Below are positions 1 through 5,307 of a stretch of 7,997 bases of DNA, piece after piece. Within the stretch, counting starts at the first letter, position 1; each line of letters begins with the position of its first letter. The position numbers and the translations under genes are program-made. The notes under the pieces are model-generated. The model made no database searches. It was not told the DNA's origin and saw only the letters and a list, made by a program, of their open reading frames with translations. Where the stretch lies: the NCBI GenBank assembly GCA_013695905.1, contig JACCZQ010000453.1, positions 1-7,997 of the forward strand, in the 5' to 3' direction. Origin of the DNA: Chthoniobacterales bacterium (GTDB taxonomy: Bacteria > Verrucomicrobiota > Verrucomicrobiia > Chthoniobacterales > UBA10450).

Positions 1-201
1 ACCTCGGAGAAGCTCGGCAAAAGCGCGGGTAAGGATGTGGCGGCGCAGAAGGCCACTTACCCGGCGATCATCGGCTTGGAGAAATCGCGCCAGGAAGCAC
101 AGCGTCTCACCCGCGAAGCGCACGACGCGCTGGCGGTTTTCGGCGGCCAGGGCGACCGCCTGCACGCGCTCGCGAATTACCTGCTCGAGCGCGAGTACTG
201 A
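1..201 (+). CDS. ispA: Polyprenyl diphosphate synthase (farnesyl/geranylgeranyl type), C-terminal fragment
   Basis: Frame 1 is open from the window edge to a TGA at 199-201 and gives the last 66 residues of a protein whose start lies outside. The order LGKSAGKD, then KATYP, then GLEKSR, then a helical tail ending in LANYLLEREY matches the C-terminus of short-chain trans-prenyl transferases such as IspA. These cytoplasmic enzymes condense isopentenyl diphosphate with allylic diphosphates to make the C15/C20 precursors of quinones, carotenoids and undecaprenyl carrier. In the family the GK-x-GKD segment closes the active site, while the two Asp-rich motifs lie further upstream and cannot be seen here. 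Product length cannot be judged from this piece, so the symbol is by similarity only. The gene converges on the minus-strand gene ending at 214, with 12 bases between stops. A 7-bp hairpin without a U-tract begins 20 bases past the stop. Confidence 0.85.
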   Translation, partial: TSEKLGKSAGKDVAAQKATYPAIIGLEKSRQEAQRLTREAHDALAVFGGQGDRLHALANYLLEREY

Positions 202-213
202 CGCCGTGCGGTT

Positions 214-708
214 CTAATAGAAGCTGCCTTCCGGCAGTTGAAATCCCGGATTGCTCACGCGCACGAGCTTCCAACCCCACGGCTTCCATGATTGCCGGCG
301 CCAGTGCAGCTCCCACGGCTCGGTGACGGCATTCACAGGCCGCTCGATCAATGTCATCAACTCGTTCTCTTCGCCTGAAACGGTGATCCGCGCCCGCCAG
401 AACGGCTCGTCGGTCTCGGCGCGGCGCACCACGGCGTCGTGCGTTTGGAATTCGAGTCCGCGCGTGTAGACCACCACCTGCTGCACCCGCGCGAGCACGA
501 CGGCGCGGTTGTGTCCCCATTGGTCCTCGTACCCTTCGTCAACGAAATCTGCGAAGGCCGCCCAGTCCTTGTCCTCGATCGCGCGGAGCAGGTTTTCGCT
601 GTGCAATTCCACCTGCCGCGCGGGCCGCCAGAGCTGGAAAAGGTAGATCCCGAGCGCGATCGAAACGAGGAGTCCGGCGTAGAACTCGTTACGGAGATTG
701 GTGCTCAT
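214..708 (-). CDS. Membrane-anchored protein of unknown function, possibly NTF2/SnoaL-like
   Basis: A 164-residue protein I cannot name. Residues 1-8 are short and polar, residues 9-27 form one hydrophobic helix (AGLLVSIALGIYLFQLW), and the remainder is soluble. No lipobox Cys follows the helix, so it reads as a signal anchor with the C-terminal domain outside the cytoplasm. The soluble part begins with a helix rich in acidic and aromatic residues (LLRAIEDKDWAAFADFVDEGY) and continues with amphipathic strands and WELHWRRQSWKPWGWKLVRV. That pattern, helix first then a curved sheet ending in a W-rich strand, recalls the NTF2-like/DUF4440 fold, but this is fold-level guesswork. ATG at 708 is chosen because the membrane helix follows directly. 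Only a weak AGGA precedes it, while a much stronger Shine-Dalgarno serves a 16-codon frame that overlaps this start (689-739). It converges on the prenyl synthase gene. Confidence 0.7.
   Translation of the reverse strand: MSTNLRNEFYAGLLVSIALGIYLFQLWRPARQVELHSENLLRAIEDKDWAAFADFVDEGYEDQWGHNRAVVLARVQQVVVYTRGLEFQTHDAVVRRAETDEPFWRARITVSGEENELMTLIERPVNAVTEPWELHWRRQSWKPWGWKLVRVSNPGFQLPEGSFY
222..239 (+). terminator. Weak hairpin downstream of the prenyl synthase stop
   Basis: On the plus strand AGCTGCC and GGCAGTT pair (5 Watson-Crick bp, one G-U, one A-U) around a TTCC loop, starting 20 bases after the stop at 201. No T-run follows, so it is not a classical intrinsic terminator. It also lies inside the last codons of the convergent gene, where it may be chance coding sequence. 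On position alone it could help end the plus-strand transcript. Confidence 0.2.
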
Positions 709-739
709 CGGTTCCTGCAGCTTGCATGAATTCCGTCAC
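689..739 (-). CDS. Possible 16-residue leader minicistron overlapping the start of the 214-708 gene
   Basis: GTG at 739-737 lies 7 bases after AGGAGGTGA (752-744, minus strand), a perfect nine-base match to the usual 16S anti-Shine-Dalgarno. The frame runs 16 codons to TAA at 691-689, ending inside codon 7 of the downstream gene in a different frame. The peptide (VTEFMQAAGTDEHQSP) resembles nothing I know. Its likely role, if translated, is coupling: ribosomes loaded at the strong site terminate near the weak ATG at 708 and restart there. The alternative is that the strong site serves ATG 708 at an unfavourably long distance. Confidence 0.3.
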   Translation of the reverse strand: MTEFMQAAGTDEHQSP

Positions 740-752
740 CGTTTCACCTCCT
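740..752 (-). promoter_or_regulatory. Perfect Shine-Dalgarno AGGAGGTGA
   Basis: The plus strand reads TCACCTCCT at 744-752, so the minus-strand RNA carries AGGAGGTGA. It stands 7 bases before a GTG (739) and 36 bases before the ATG of the membrane protein (708). It is notable because the response regulator, pilT, pilT2, the 4124 gene and hflK have no recognisable Shine-Dalgarno. Confidence 0.55.
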
Positions 753-821
753 CAGGCAGAGCGGTTGTTTTTCGTAGAAAGACGGGCGATTGGCATTGAC
801 GCGCAGGACCGAAGTCGGCAT
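744..821 (-). CDS. Possible 25-residue small ORF upstream of the membrane protein
   Basis: ATG at 821-819 opens a 25-codon frame (MPTSVLRVNANRPSFYEKQP...) ending at TGA 746-744, where the stop codon is part of the next Shine-Dalgarno, AGGAGGTGA. A perfect AAGGAGGT lies at 846-839 but 18 bases from this ATG. A GTG at 826-824 in another frame is closer, at 13 bases from AGGAGG, and gives 24 codons. Neither spacing is ideal and the peptide is not recognisable. It may be a leader peptide or chance. Confidence 0.2.
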   Translation of the reverse strand: MPTSVLRVNANRPSFYEKQPLCLRR

Positions 822-856
822 GACACGTGCTGACCTTAACCTCCTTCCTTTCCTCT

Positions 857-946
857 ATGCTCACCATTGGTTCCTTCGCTCTCGCGCTCTCCGCTATCCT
901 CGGTTGTGTCTGGTGGGCGTGCGCCGCCGATCGCGATCGGACCTGA
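857..946 (+). CDS. Possible small single-span membrane peptide (29 aa)
   Basis: ATG 857 to TGA 946 encodes MLTIGSFALALSAILGCVWW followed by ACAADRDRT. That is about 20 hydrophobic residues with a short charged tail, the shape of a small inner-membrane peptide. It lies 19 bases before the response regulator on the same strand. It has no Shine-Dalgarno (the upstream sequence is pyrimidine-rich), and a low-complexity pyrimidine tract will often encode hydrophobic residues by chance, so it is listed with low confidence. Confidence 0.2.
   Translation: MLTIGSFALALSAILGCVWWACAADRDRT
927..940. promoter_or_regulatory. Perfect 14-bp palindrome upstream of the response regulator
   Basis: CCGATCGCGATCGG is its own reverse complement and ends 25 bases before the start codon at 966. 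It is followed by a 12-bp alternating CG palindrome (947-958) flanked by two direct copies of CTGAAC (943-948 and 959-964). The position suits an operator for a dimeric regulator. GC-rich DNA produces such palindromes fairly often, so the role is inferred. Confidence 0.3.
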
Positions 947-965
947 ACGCGCGCGCGTCTGAACC

Positions 966-1787
966 ATGCTCGATCAAGAAGACCTGAAGTGGATTGCCAC
1001 TACTTCGACCAAGCTGAATTCAATGCTGCAGCAGATCTCGCGATATTCGGATCTGGCCCGGCAGCATAAGGGGGAGTACAACTACATCGAGATGCTCGGC
1101 GAACGCGTCGAGCTCGCTTCGAAAACGGCGCAGGCGCTGTTTGACCGCGTCACATCGTCGATCCTGGCCGGGGCCGGTAATCGCCCGTCGCCCGCCAAAG
1201 ATGCGGCACATCCCACTTTCTCGGTCGTGCCGCCCCCGGTCTCCCTCGGCACCTCCGCTCCTCCGCCCTCCTCCCCTTCGCCGCTCCCGGCGATGCCGCG
1301 CGTGCAGGCGATGCCCGGGCCCCGACCCCCCAGCGCGGCCGTTCCGCCGGCGGGCGCCCTGGGTGGTATTCCGCCCGAGATCCAAGTCTTGAACGCCAGG
1401 GGAAATCGCGAGCTGATCCTGCTGGTCGATGACGAGATAGAAATCGCCGAGCTCGCCTCCGAGATGCTGGCGGAGGAAGGCTACAAAATCATCCTGGCGA
1501 AGGACGGCTTCGAAGCACTCAAGATCTACCAGCAGATCGGGCGGCAGATCGGCCTCGTCATTCTCGATTTTTTCCTGCCGGTGATGGATGGCGACGCCGT
1601 CTTCGACGAGCTGCGCGCGCTCAACCCGAACATCAACGTGGTCCTGAGCAGCGGTTTCGCGGAGCAGAGTAAACTCGGCGCGATGCTGGCGCAGGGCCTC
1701 CGCGGCTTTATCCCAAAGCCGTACACGCGGGAGAAGCTGCTCGAGCAGGTCCGCTCCACGCTCGACTCGAGCCGGCAGATGCGATAG
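966..1787 (+). CDS. Response regulator with N-terminal His-less kinase-like hairpin and C-terminal receiver domain
   Basis: The protein has 273 residues. Residues 148-268 are a CheY-like receiver: acidic pair D155/D156 in LLVDDE, phospho-acceptor D201 in VILDFFLPVMDG, S228/S229 at the Ser/Thr switch, and K251 in PKPY. All catalytic positions are present, so it should be phosphorylated by a partner kinase that is not in this window. Residues 7-67 form a two-helix hairpin resembling the dimerisation/phosphotransfer domain of hybrid histidine kinases (compare AHDFNNLLTVI with STKLNSMLQQI), but T15 stands where the phospho-His would be. Residues 71-138 are a Pro/Ala/Ser-rich flexible linker. No DNA-binding or enzymatic output domain is present. 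An in-frame TGA at 960-962 fixes ATG 966 as the earliest start; no Shine-Dalgarno is visible. It stands 65 bases before pilT on the same strand, so I infer control of pilus retraction or of the ATPases by protein contact. Confidence 0.9.
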   Translation: MLDQEDLKWIATTSTKLNSMLQQISRYSDLARQHKGEYNYIEMLGERVELASKTAQALFDRVTSSILAGAGNRPSPAKDAAHPTFSVVPPPVSLGTSAPPPSSPSPLPAMPRVQAMPGPRPPSAAVPPAGALGGIPPEIQVLNARGNRELILLVDDEIEIAELASEMLAEEGYKIILAKDGFEALKIYQQIGRQIGLVILDFFLPVMDGDAVFDELRALNPNINVVLSSGFAEQSKLGAMLAQGLRGFIPKPYTREKLLEQVRSTLDSSRQMR

Positions 1788-1815
1788 CCACGCGCTCTCG
1801 CTGAATCCCCGCCGC

Positions 1816-1833
1816 TTGGCACCGATTTAGCTA
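1816..1833 (+). promoter_or_regulatory. Candidate sigma-54 (-24/-12) promoter for pilT
   Basis: TTGGCACCGATTTAGCTA carries the invariant GG and GC dinucleotides exactly 10 bases apart, a perfect TTGGCAC for the -24 element, and TAGCT against TTGCW for the -12 element (one mismatch). A start 12 bases past the GC would fall near 1843, leaving only about 10 bases of leader before the pilT ATG. Type IV pilus genes are sigma-54 dependent in several lineages, which makes this plausible. A single motif match is still weak evidence. Confidence 0.4.
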
Positions 1834-1835
1834 CA

Positions 1836-1856
1836 CCATGGGTTGAACTCCCATGG
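1836..1856. repeat. Inverted repeat spanning the pilT start codon
   Basis: CCATGGG (1836-1842) and CCCATGG (1850-1856) are perfect inverted arms around a 7-base loop. The right arm contains the pilT ATG at 1853, and the left arm contains a second in-frame ATG (1838) that is followed by GGT and then TGA. If the leader includes both arms, the hairpin would hide the start codon. If transcription begins near 1843 the left arm is absent from the RNA, and the repeat could act only as DNA. Confidence 0.45.
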
Positions 1857-2935
1857 CTCGCATCGATTCCTTTTTTAAACTGATGTCGGAGCAGAAAGCT
1901 TCCGACCTTCACCTCTCGACCAACAGTCCGCCGATGCTGCGGATCAATGGCGACCTGGTCCGCGTCGATTATCCGGCGCTCAAAAACGACGACCTGAAGG
2001 CGATGGTCTATGAGATCGCGCCCGAAGGTAAGATCAAGCTCTTCGAGGAAACGTCGGACATCGATTTCGGCTACGAAGTGCCCGGGGTCGCCCGGTATCG
2101 CGCGAATTTCTTCCAGCAGAAATACGGCATCTCCGCTGTGTTCCGATTAATCCCTTCGACGGTGCTGACGGTGGAGGACCTGAACCTGCCGCCGGTGCTG
2201 AAGAAGTTCCCGATGTTGAAGAAAGGGCTGATCCTCGTCACCGGCCCCACCGGTTCCGGTAAGTCCACCACGCTCGCCGCGATGATGGATTACGCGAACA
2301 TGCAGCGGCACGACCACATCATCACGGTTGAGGACCCGATTGAGTTCGTGCACCGCAGCCAGAACTGCCTGGTGCAGCACCGCGAAGTCGGCGTCCACAC
2401 CCGCTCGTTCGCGGCCGCTCTGCGTGGCGCGCTCCGCGAAGATCCAGACATCCTGCTCGTCGGTGAAATGCGCGACCTCGACACGATCGAGCTCGCACTC
2501 ACCGCCGCGGCCACCGGTCACCTTGTCTTCGGAACGCTGCACACCTCCAGCGCGTCGAAAGCGGTCGATCGTATCATCGACGTTTTCCCGAGCAGCCAGC
2601 AGAACCAGATCCGCGCCACCCTGGCGGAGTCGCTTAAAGGCGTCATCGCGCAGAATCTCTTCAAACGCATCGACAAGCCCGGCCGCGTCGCCGCGCTCGA
2701 GATCCTCGTCGTGGACATGGCGATTGCGAACCTGGTGCGCGAAGCCAAGACGCACCAGATCCCCGGCATGATCCAGGTCGGCAAAAAGAAGGGGAACCAG
2801 CCGCTCGACGACGCCATCATGGAGCACCTGCGCCACACCCGCATCTCGCCGGAAGAAGCTTACGACAAGGCGATCGACAAAAAGAAATTCCGCCCGTTCC
2901 TCAAAGATCCACCGGCCGATATGTCCGACGAGTAA
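1853..2935 (+). CDS. pilT: Type IV pilus retraction ATPase PilT
   Basis: At 360 residues this has the normal PilT length (about 340-370). PilT is a hexameric cytoplasmic ATPase that docks on the inner-membrane pilus platform and drives pilus depolymerisation. It powers twitching, surface attachment and DNA uptake. Visible motifs in order: ASDLHL (16-21) in the N-terminal PAS-like domain; arginines R81/R83 in ARYRANFF; Walker A GPTGSGKST (131-139); Asp box ITVEDPIEF (157-165); Walker B region LREDPDILLVGEMRD with E205; His box TGHLVFGTLHT (221-231); and the PilT-specific AIANLVREAKTHQIPGMIQ (290-308), a close form of the AIRNLIRE motif required for retraction but with Ala in place of its Arg. 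The start is fixed by an in-frame TGA at 1844-1846. No Shine-Dalgarno is visible, and the ATG lies in an inverted repeat. It is followed after 18 bases by a second PilT-type gene, so probably co-transcribed. Confidence 0.96.
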   Translation: MARIDSFFKLMSEQKASDLHLSTNSPPMLRINGDLVRVDYPALKNDDLKAMVYEIAPEGKIKLFEETSDIDFGYEVPGVARYRANFFQQKYGISAVFRLIPSTVLTVEDLNLPPVLKKFPMLKKGLILVTGPTGSGKSTTLAAMMDYANMQRHDHIITVEDPIEFVHRSQNCLVQHREVGVHTRSFAAALRGALREDPDILLVGEMRDLDTIELALTAAATGHLVFGTLHTSSASKAVDRIIDVFPSSQQNQIRATLAESLKGVIAQNLFKRIDKPGRVAALEILVVDMAIANLVREAKTHQIPGMIQVGKKKGNQPLDDAIMEHLRHTRISPEEAYDKAIDKKKFRPFLKDPPADMSDE

Positions 2936-2953
2936 CCGGCACCTCCGCATTCT

Positions 2954-4120
2954 ATGAGAATCCCTGATCTCGACCGCATTCTCTCGGCGATGCTGAAGAC
3001 GTACGACGGCATCTCCGATCTAAACTTCTCCGTCGGCCATCCCATGCAGGTGGAAGACTTCGGCGAATTGAAACCGGTCTACGTGGACCCGCCGATCGAC
3101 GCCCTGACCCCATTCCAGACGGAGCAGATCGCCCTCACTCTCATTCAGGGAAATCGCCGACTGCTTTACGATTACCTCACCGGAGGCTCGTGCGACTGCA
3201 GCTACTCACTCAATGGTGAAGCACGCTTTCGTGTAAACATTTTCCGCCAGCAGGGCCATTTCTCCATCGTCATGCGGAAGCTGGAAGGCTCCGTCCCCAC
3301 GATCGAAACGCTCGGGCTGCCCTCGGTCTTCCGCGCGATCGCGAAGGAAAAGAACGGCCTCGTTCTGCTGACCGGCGCCACCGGCAGCGGTAAGACGACG
3401 ACGCTGGCCGCGTTGCTGAACGAGATCAATGCGAAGCAATCGGTCCACATCGTTACGCTCGAAGATCCGATCGAGTTCGTGCACCCGAAGCTGCGAGCTA
3501 CCTTCAACCAGCGTGAGCTTGGTCACGATTTCAACAATTACCCGAATGGCCTCCGGGCTGCGCTCCGGCAGGCGCCCAAAGTCATTCTCGTGGGCGAGAT
3601 GCGCGACCGCGCCACGGTGGAAGTGGCCCTGATGGCGGCGGAAACCGGCCACTTGGTGTTGAGCACGCTCCACACGGTCGATGCGGGACAGGCGATCAAT
3701 CGTATGCTCGGCCTCTTCTCGTTAGGCGAAGAACAGCAGCTGCGGATTCGGCTAGCGGACACCCTCCGCTACATCGTCAGCCAGCGCCTCGCTCCGAAAG
3801 TCGGTGGCGGGCGCCAGCTGCTCACCGAAATTCTCGGCAACAATCTCCGCACCAGGGAAACCATCGCTCTCGGGGAAGGTGAGCACCGCAGCTTCTACGA
3901 AATCATTGAGGCGAGCTCGCCGTTTGGCTGGATGACCTTCGACCAGTCGATCCTGAACGCCTACGAAGACGAGCTCATCTCCGAAGAGACCGCCATGGTC
4001 TTTGCGAGCCGCAAGGGGAAGGTCACCCGTGGCATCGACCTCGTGCAGAAAGCCCGCGGCGTCGATAACGATCTTGATTCCGGCCTTCGTCTCGACATTC
4101 CGGTGAACGCCTTCCACTAA
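2954..4120 (+). CDS. Second, divergent PilT/PilU-like retraction ATPase
   Basis: This 388-residue paralogue of the preceding PilT keeps the ATPase core: R91/R93 in ARFRVNIF, Walker A GATGSGKTT (141-149), Asp box VTLEDPIEF (167-175), E215 in ILVGEMRD, and His box TGHLVLSTLHT (231-241). It departs from PilT in several places. The N-terminal motif reads ISDLNFSVGHP instead of ASDLHLxxGxPP. The conserved RxDPD before Walker B reads RQAPK (205-209), which loses both acidic residues. There is no AIRNLIRE/THQI motif; RETIALGEGEHRSFYEIIE (301-319) stands in that place. The tail is longer than that of PilT. In proteobacteria PilU, an accessory motor that works with PilT, shares this tandem position and altered C-terminus, so PilU-like is the best guess. 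I give no symbol because orthology cannot be decided from motifs. The gene follows pilT by 18 bases and ends 3 bases before the next gene, indicating one operon. Confidence 0.92.
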   Translation: MRIPDLDRILSAMLKTYDGISDLNFSVGHPMQVEDFGELKPVYVDPPIDALTPFQTEQIALTLIQGNRRLLYDYLTGGSCDCSYSLNGEARFRVNIFRQQGHFSIVMRKLEGSVPTIETLGLPSVFRAIAKEKNGLVLLTGATGSGKTTTLAALLNEINAKQSVHIVTLEDPIEFVHPKLRATFNQRELGHDFNNYPNGLRAALRQAPKVILVGEMRDRATVEVALMAAETGHLVLSTLHTVDAGQAINRMLGLFSLGEEQQLRIRLADTLRYIVSQRLAPKVGGGRQLLTEILGNNLRTRETIALGEGEHRSFYEIIEASSPFGWMTFDQSILNAYEDELISEETAMVFASRKGKVTRGIDLVQKARGVDNDLDSGLRLDIPVNAFH

Positions 4121-4123
4121 TCC

Positions 4124-4591
4124 ATGAGCCAAGATCTCGATAATTCCTTTTTCGACACCGGCGACAATACTGCGCTGGTGTGCATCGATCATCAGCAATA
4201 TCAGAAGCTGGTCGTACCGCAGCTCATCGACATGACCTACAAGGTGCACCTGGGCCTTTTCGAGGAAGACGTGCTTCTGAAGCTGAAGACCTACAGCTAT
4301 AATGTCGTGATCGTGTACGAGAGCTTCAAAGGTTCCACCTTGCAGACGAACCCAATCCTGGCCGACATGGTGCATCGCGCGGGTGCGCACCGGCGCCAGC
4401 ATTTCGTCGTGCTGCTGAGCCAGCGCTACGCCACGAACGACGCGATGAGCGCCTTTGTGGAAAGCGTCGATCAAATCGTCAATGTCGCCGATCTCGCGAA
4501 CCTGAAGCCGGTGCTCCGGCGCGGCGTCGCGCAGCATCGCGAGCTCTACCAGCCCCTGCACGAGACGACGAAGATCGTGCAGCAGCTCTGA
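4124..4591 (+). CDS. Uncharacterised protein of the pilT operon, possible degenerate receiver domain
   Basis: I do not recognise this 155-residue soluble protein. It has no signal peptide or membrane helix. Its alternation of hydrophobic strands and helices suggests a receiver-like fold: strand TALVCI (16-21), helix QQYQKLVVPQLIDM, strand YKVHLG (39-44), helix EEDVLLKLKTY, strand NVVIVYESF (60-68), helix ILADMVHRAGAHR, strand HFVVLLSQR (93-101) with S99 at the switch position, helix NDAMSAFVESV, and strand DQIVNVADL (116-124). The phospho-Asp position after strand 3 holds Y65/E66, the acidic pair after strand 1 is reduced to one Asp, and no Lys follows strand 5, so it would not be phosphorylated. 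It starts 3 bases after the second ATPase gene (TAA TCC ATG), so translation is almost certainly coupled. That argues for work with the retraction motors, perhaps as an adaptor. The fold assignment is inference. Confidence 0.8.
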   Translation: MSQDLDNSFFDTGDNTALVCIDHQQYQKLVVPQLIDMTYKVHLGLFEEDVLLKLKTYSYNVVIVYESFKGSTLQTNPILADMVHRAGAHRRQHFVVLLSQRYATNDAMSAFVESVDQIVNVADLANLKPVLRRGVAQHRELYQPLHETTKIVQQL

Positions 4592-4639
4592 GCGCATCTT
4601 CCGTGGACGACCAGCACCGTCGGTCTGCTCGGACAAGAC

Positions 4640-4680
4640 GCGGAGACATCTCTTCACGCCTCCGCCTGCGTAACTCTTTT
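4640..4680 (+). terminator. Possible terminator after the pilT cassette
   Basis: GCGGAG (4640-4645) pairs with CTCCGC (4660-4665) across a 14-base loop, and a short T-run (TTTT, 4677-4680) follows 11 bases later. The stem is short and the T-run is displaced, so this is a weak candidate. It is placed sensibly, 48 bases past the last stop of the cassette and before the acetyltransferase gene. Confidence 0.25.
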
Positions 4681-4742
4681 GCTTCCTCGTCTCCATCGTG
4701 GTTTACAGCGGAGTTGCTGCAGCGGAAGTTGTGCACAGCGCG

Positions 4743-5303
4743 ATGAGACCGATTAACTGGCTGCGGTTTACGTGGGATTTAGAGGCGCTGCCATCACCGG
4801 CTCCGCGGAAGCTTCCGGAGCACTACGAGATCACCGCCGTCGGGCCCGAGGACCTCAAGGAACTGCGTCGCGTCATCACCACTTCGTTCACGCTCGATCC
4901 GGATTGGAACCCGGCCATGCAGGAGGTCATGAAAACCATCGAAGCCTCACTCGAGCGTGCCGCTGAACGCGCGGACACCGTTTACCTGGCGCTGCGTCAC
5001 GGCGTCCGCATCATCGGGACCACCGTGGTCTCGCTCGACCCTGCCGCCGAGAATCACCTCTCACCCGGCCCCTGCGTTTTGATGGAATATCGGAATCGCG
5101 GCTTCGGCACGGACCTGCTGGTGAGCGCCCTCCGCGTCCTGCGCGAAACAGGGTTGCCGCACGCCTGCGCCGTCGCCAAGAAAAATTCCCCCGTGACCAA
5201 ATTCCTCTACAGGAAGTTCAACGGAACTGCCGTACCGCACGAAGCAGCGCCCGCGCTGGTGCCTGGCGAGCAGTCCCTCCCTGAGGGGTGCGCCGCACGC
5301 TGA
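4743..5303 (+). CDS. GNAT-family N-acetyltransferase
   Basis: From ATG 4743 the protein has 186 residues. Residues 28-100 form the variable first half of the fold (EITAVGPEDLKELRRVI..., then VYLALRHGVRIIGTTVVSLD as central strands). Motif A follows: CVLMEYRNRGFGTDLLVSALRVLRE (111-135), with R117-x-x-G120-x-G122 forming the acetyl-CoA pyrophosphate loop. Motif B is ACAVAKKNSPVTKFLYRKFNG (141-161), the usual N-x-x-A-x-x-(F/L)Y-x-K-x-G-like end. Such enzymes transfer an acetyl group from acetyl-CoA to an amine; the substrate here cannot be told. The same frame is open back to a GTG at 4698, giving 201 residues. I prefer ATG 4743 because it has a GGAAG 12 bases upstream and because the extra residues (VVYSGVAAAEVVHSA) look non-conserved. 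It lies 151 bases beyond the pilT cassette, so it may be separately transcribed, and it converges on hflC with 4 bases between stops. Confidence 0.85.
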   Translation: MRPINWLRFTWDLEALPSPAPRKLPEHYEITAVGPEDLKELRRVITTSFTLDPDWNPAMQEVMKTIEASLERAAERADTVYLALRHGVRIIGTTVVSLDPAAENHLSPGPCVLMEYRNRGFGTDLLVSALRVLRETGLPHACAVAKKNSPVTKFLYRKFNGTAVPHEAAPALVPGEQSLPEGCAAR

Positions 5304-5307
5304 GCCA

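Noticed and set aside
791..805. TTGGCATTGACGCGC as another sigma-54 element before the regulator.
   Set aside because: GG and GC are 9 bases apart, not 10, and the -12 side does not match.
796..825. TTGACG as a sigma-70 -35 box for the response regulator.
   Set aside because: At 17-18 bases downstream only CATGAC/ATGACA is found, a poor -10.
1220..1345. C-rich, low-complexity stretch that looks like a possible repeat or recombination site.
   Set aside because: It simply encodes the Pro/Ser/Ala linker of the response regulator.
2147..2950. A 267-codon minus-strand frame opposite pilT.
   Set aside because: It is the antisense shadow of the conserved PilT core; its Arg/Asp/Val-rich composition is typical of a shadow frame.
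3752..4696. A 314-codon open frame on the minus strand opposite the second PilT and the 4124 gene.
   Set aside because: It lies antisense to two convincing genes, its translation shows no domain logic, and long antisense frames are expected in GC-rich DNA.
4698..4742. GTG 4698 as the acetyltransferase start (adds 15 residues).
   Set aside because: GTG without a Shine-Dalgarno and a non-conserved-looking extension; the ATG at 4743 is preferred, though the longer form is not excluded.
4806..4817. 12-bp palindrome CGGAAGCTTCCG.
   Set aside because: It lies within the acetyltransferase coding sequence and is explained by ordinary codons.
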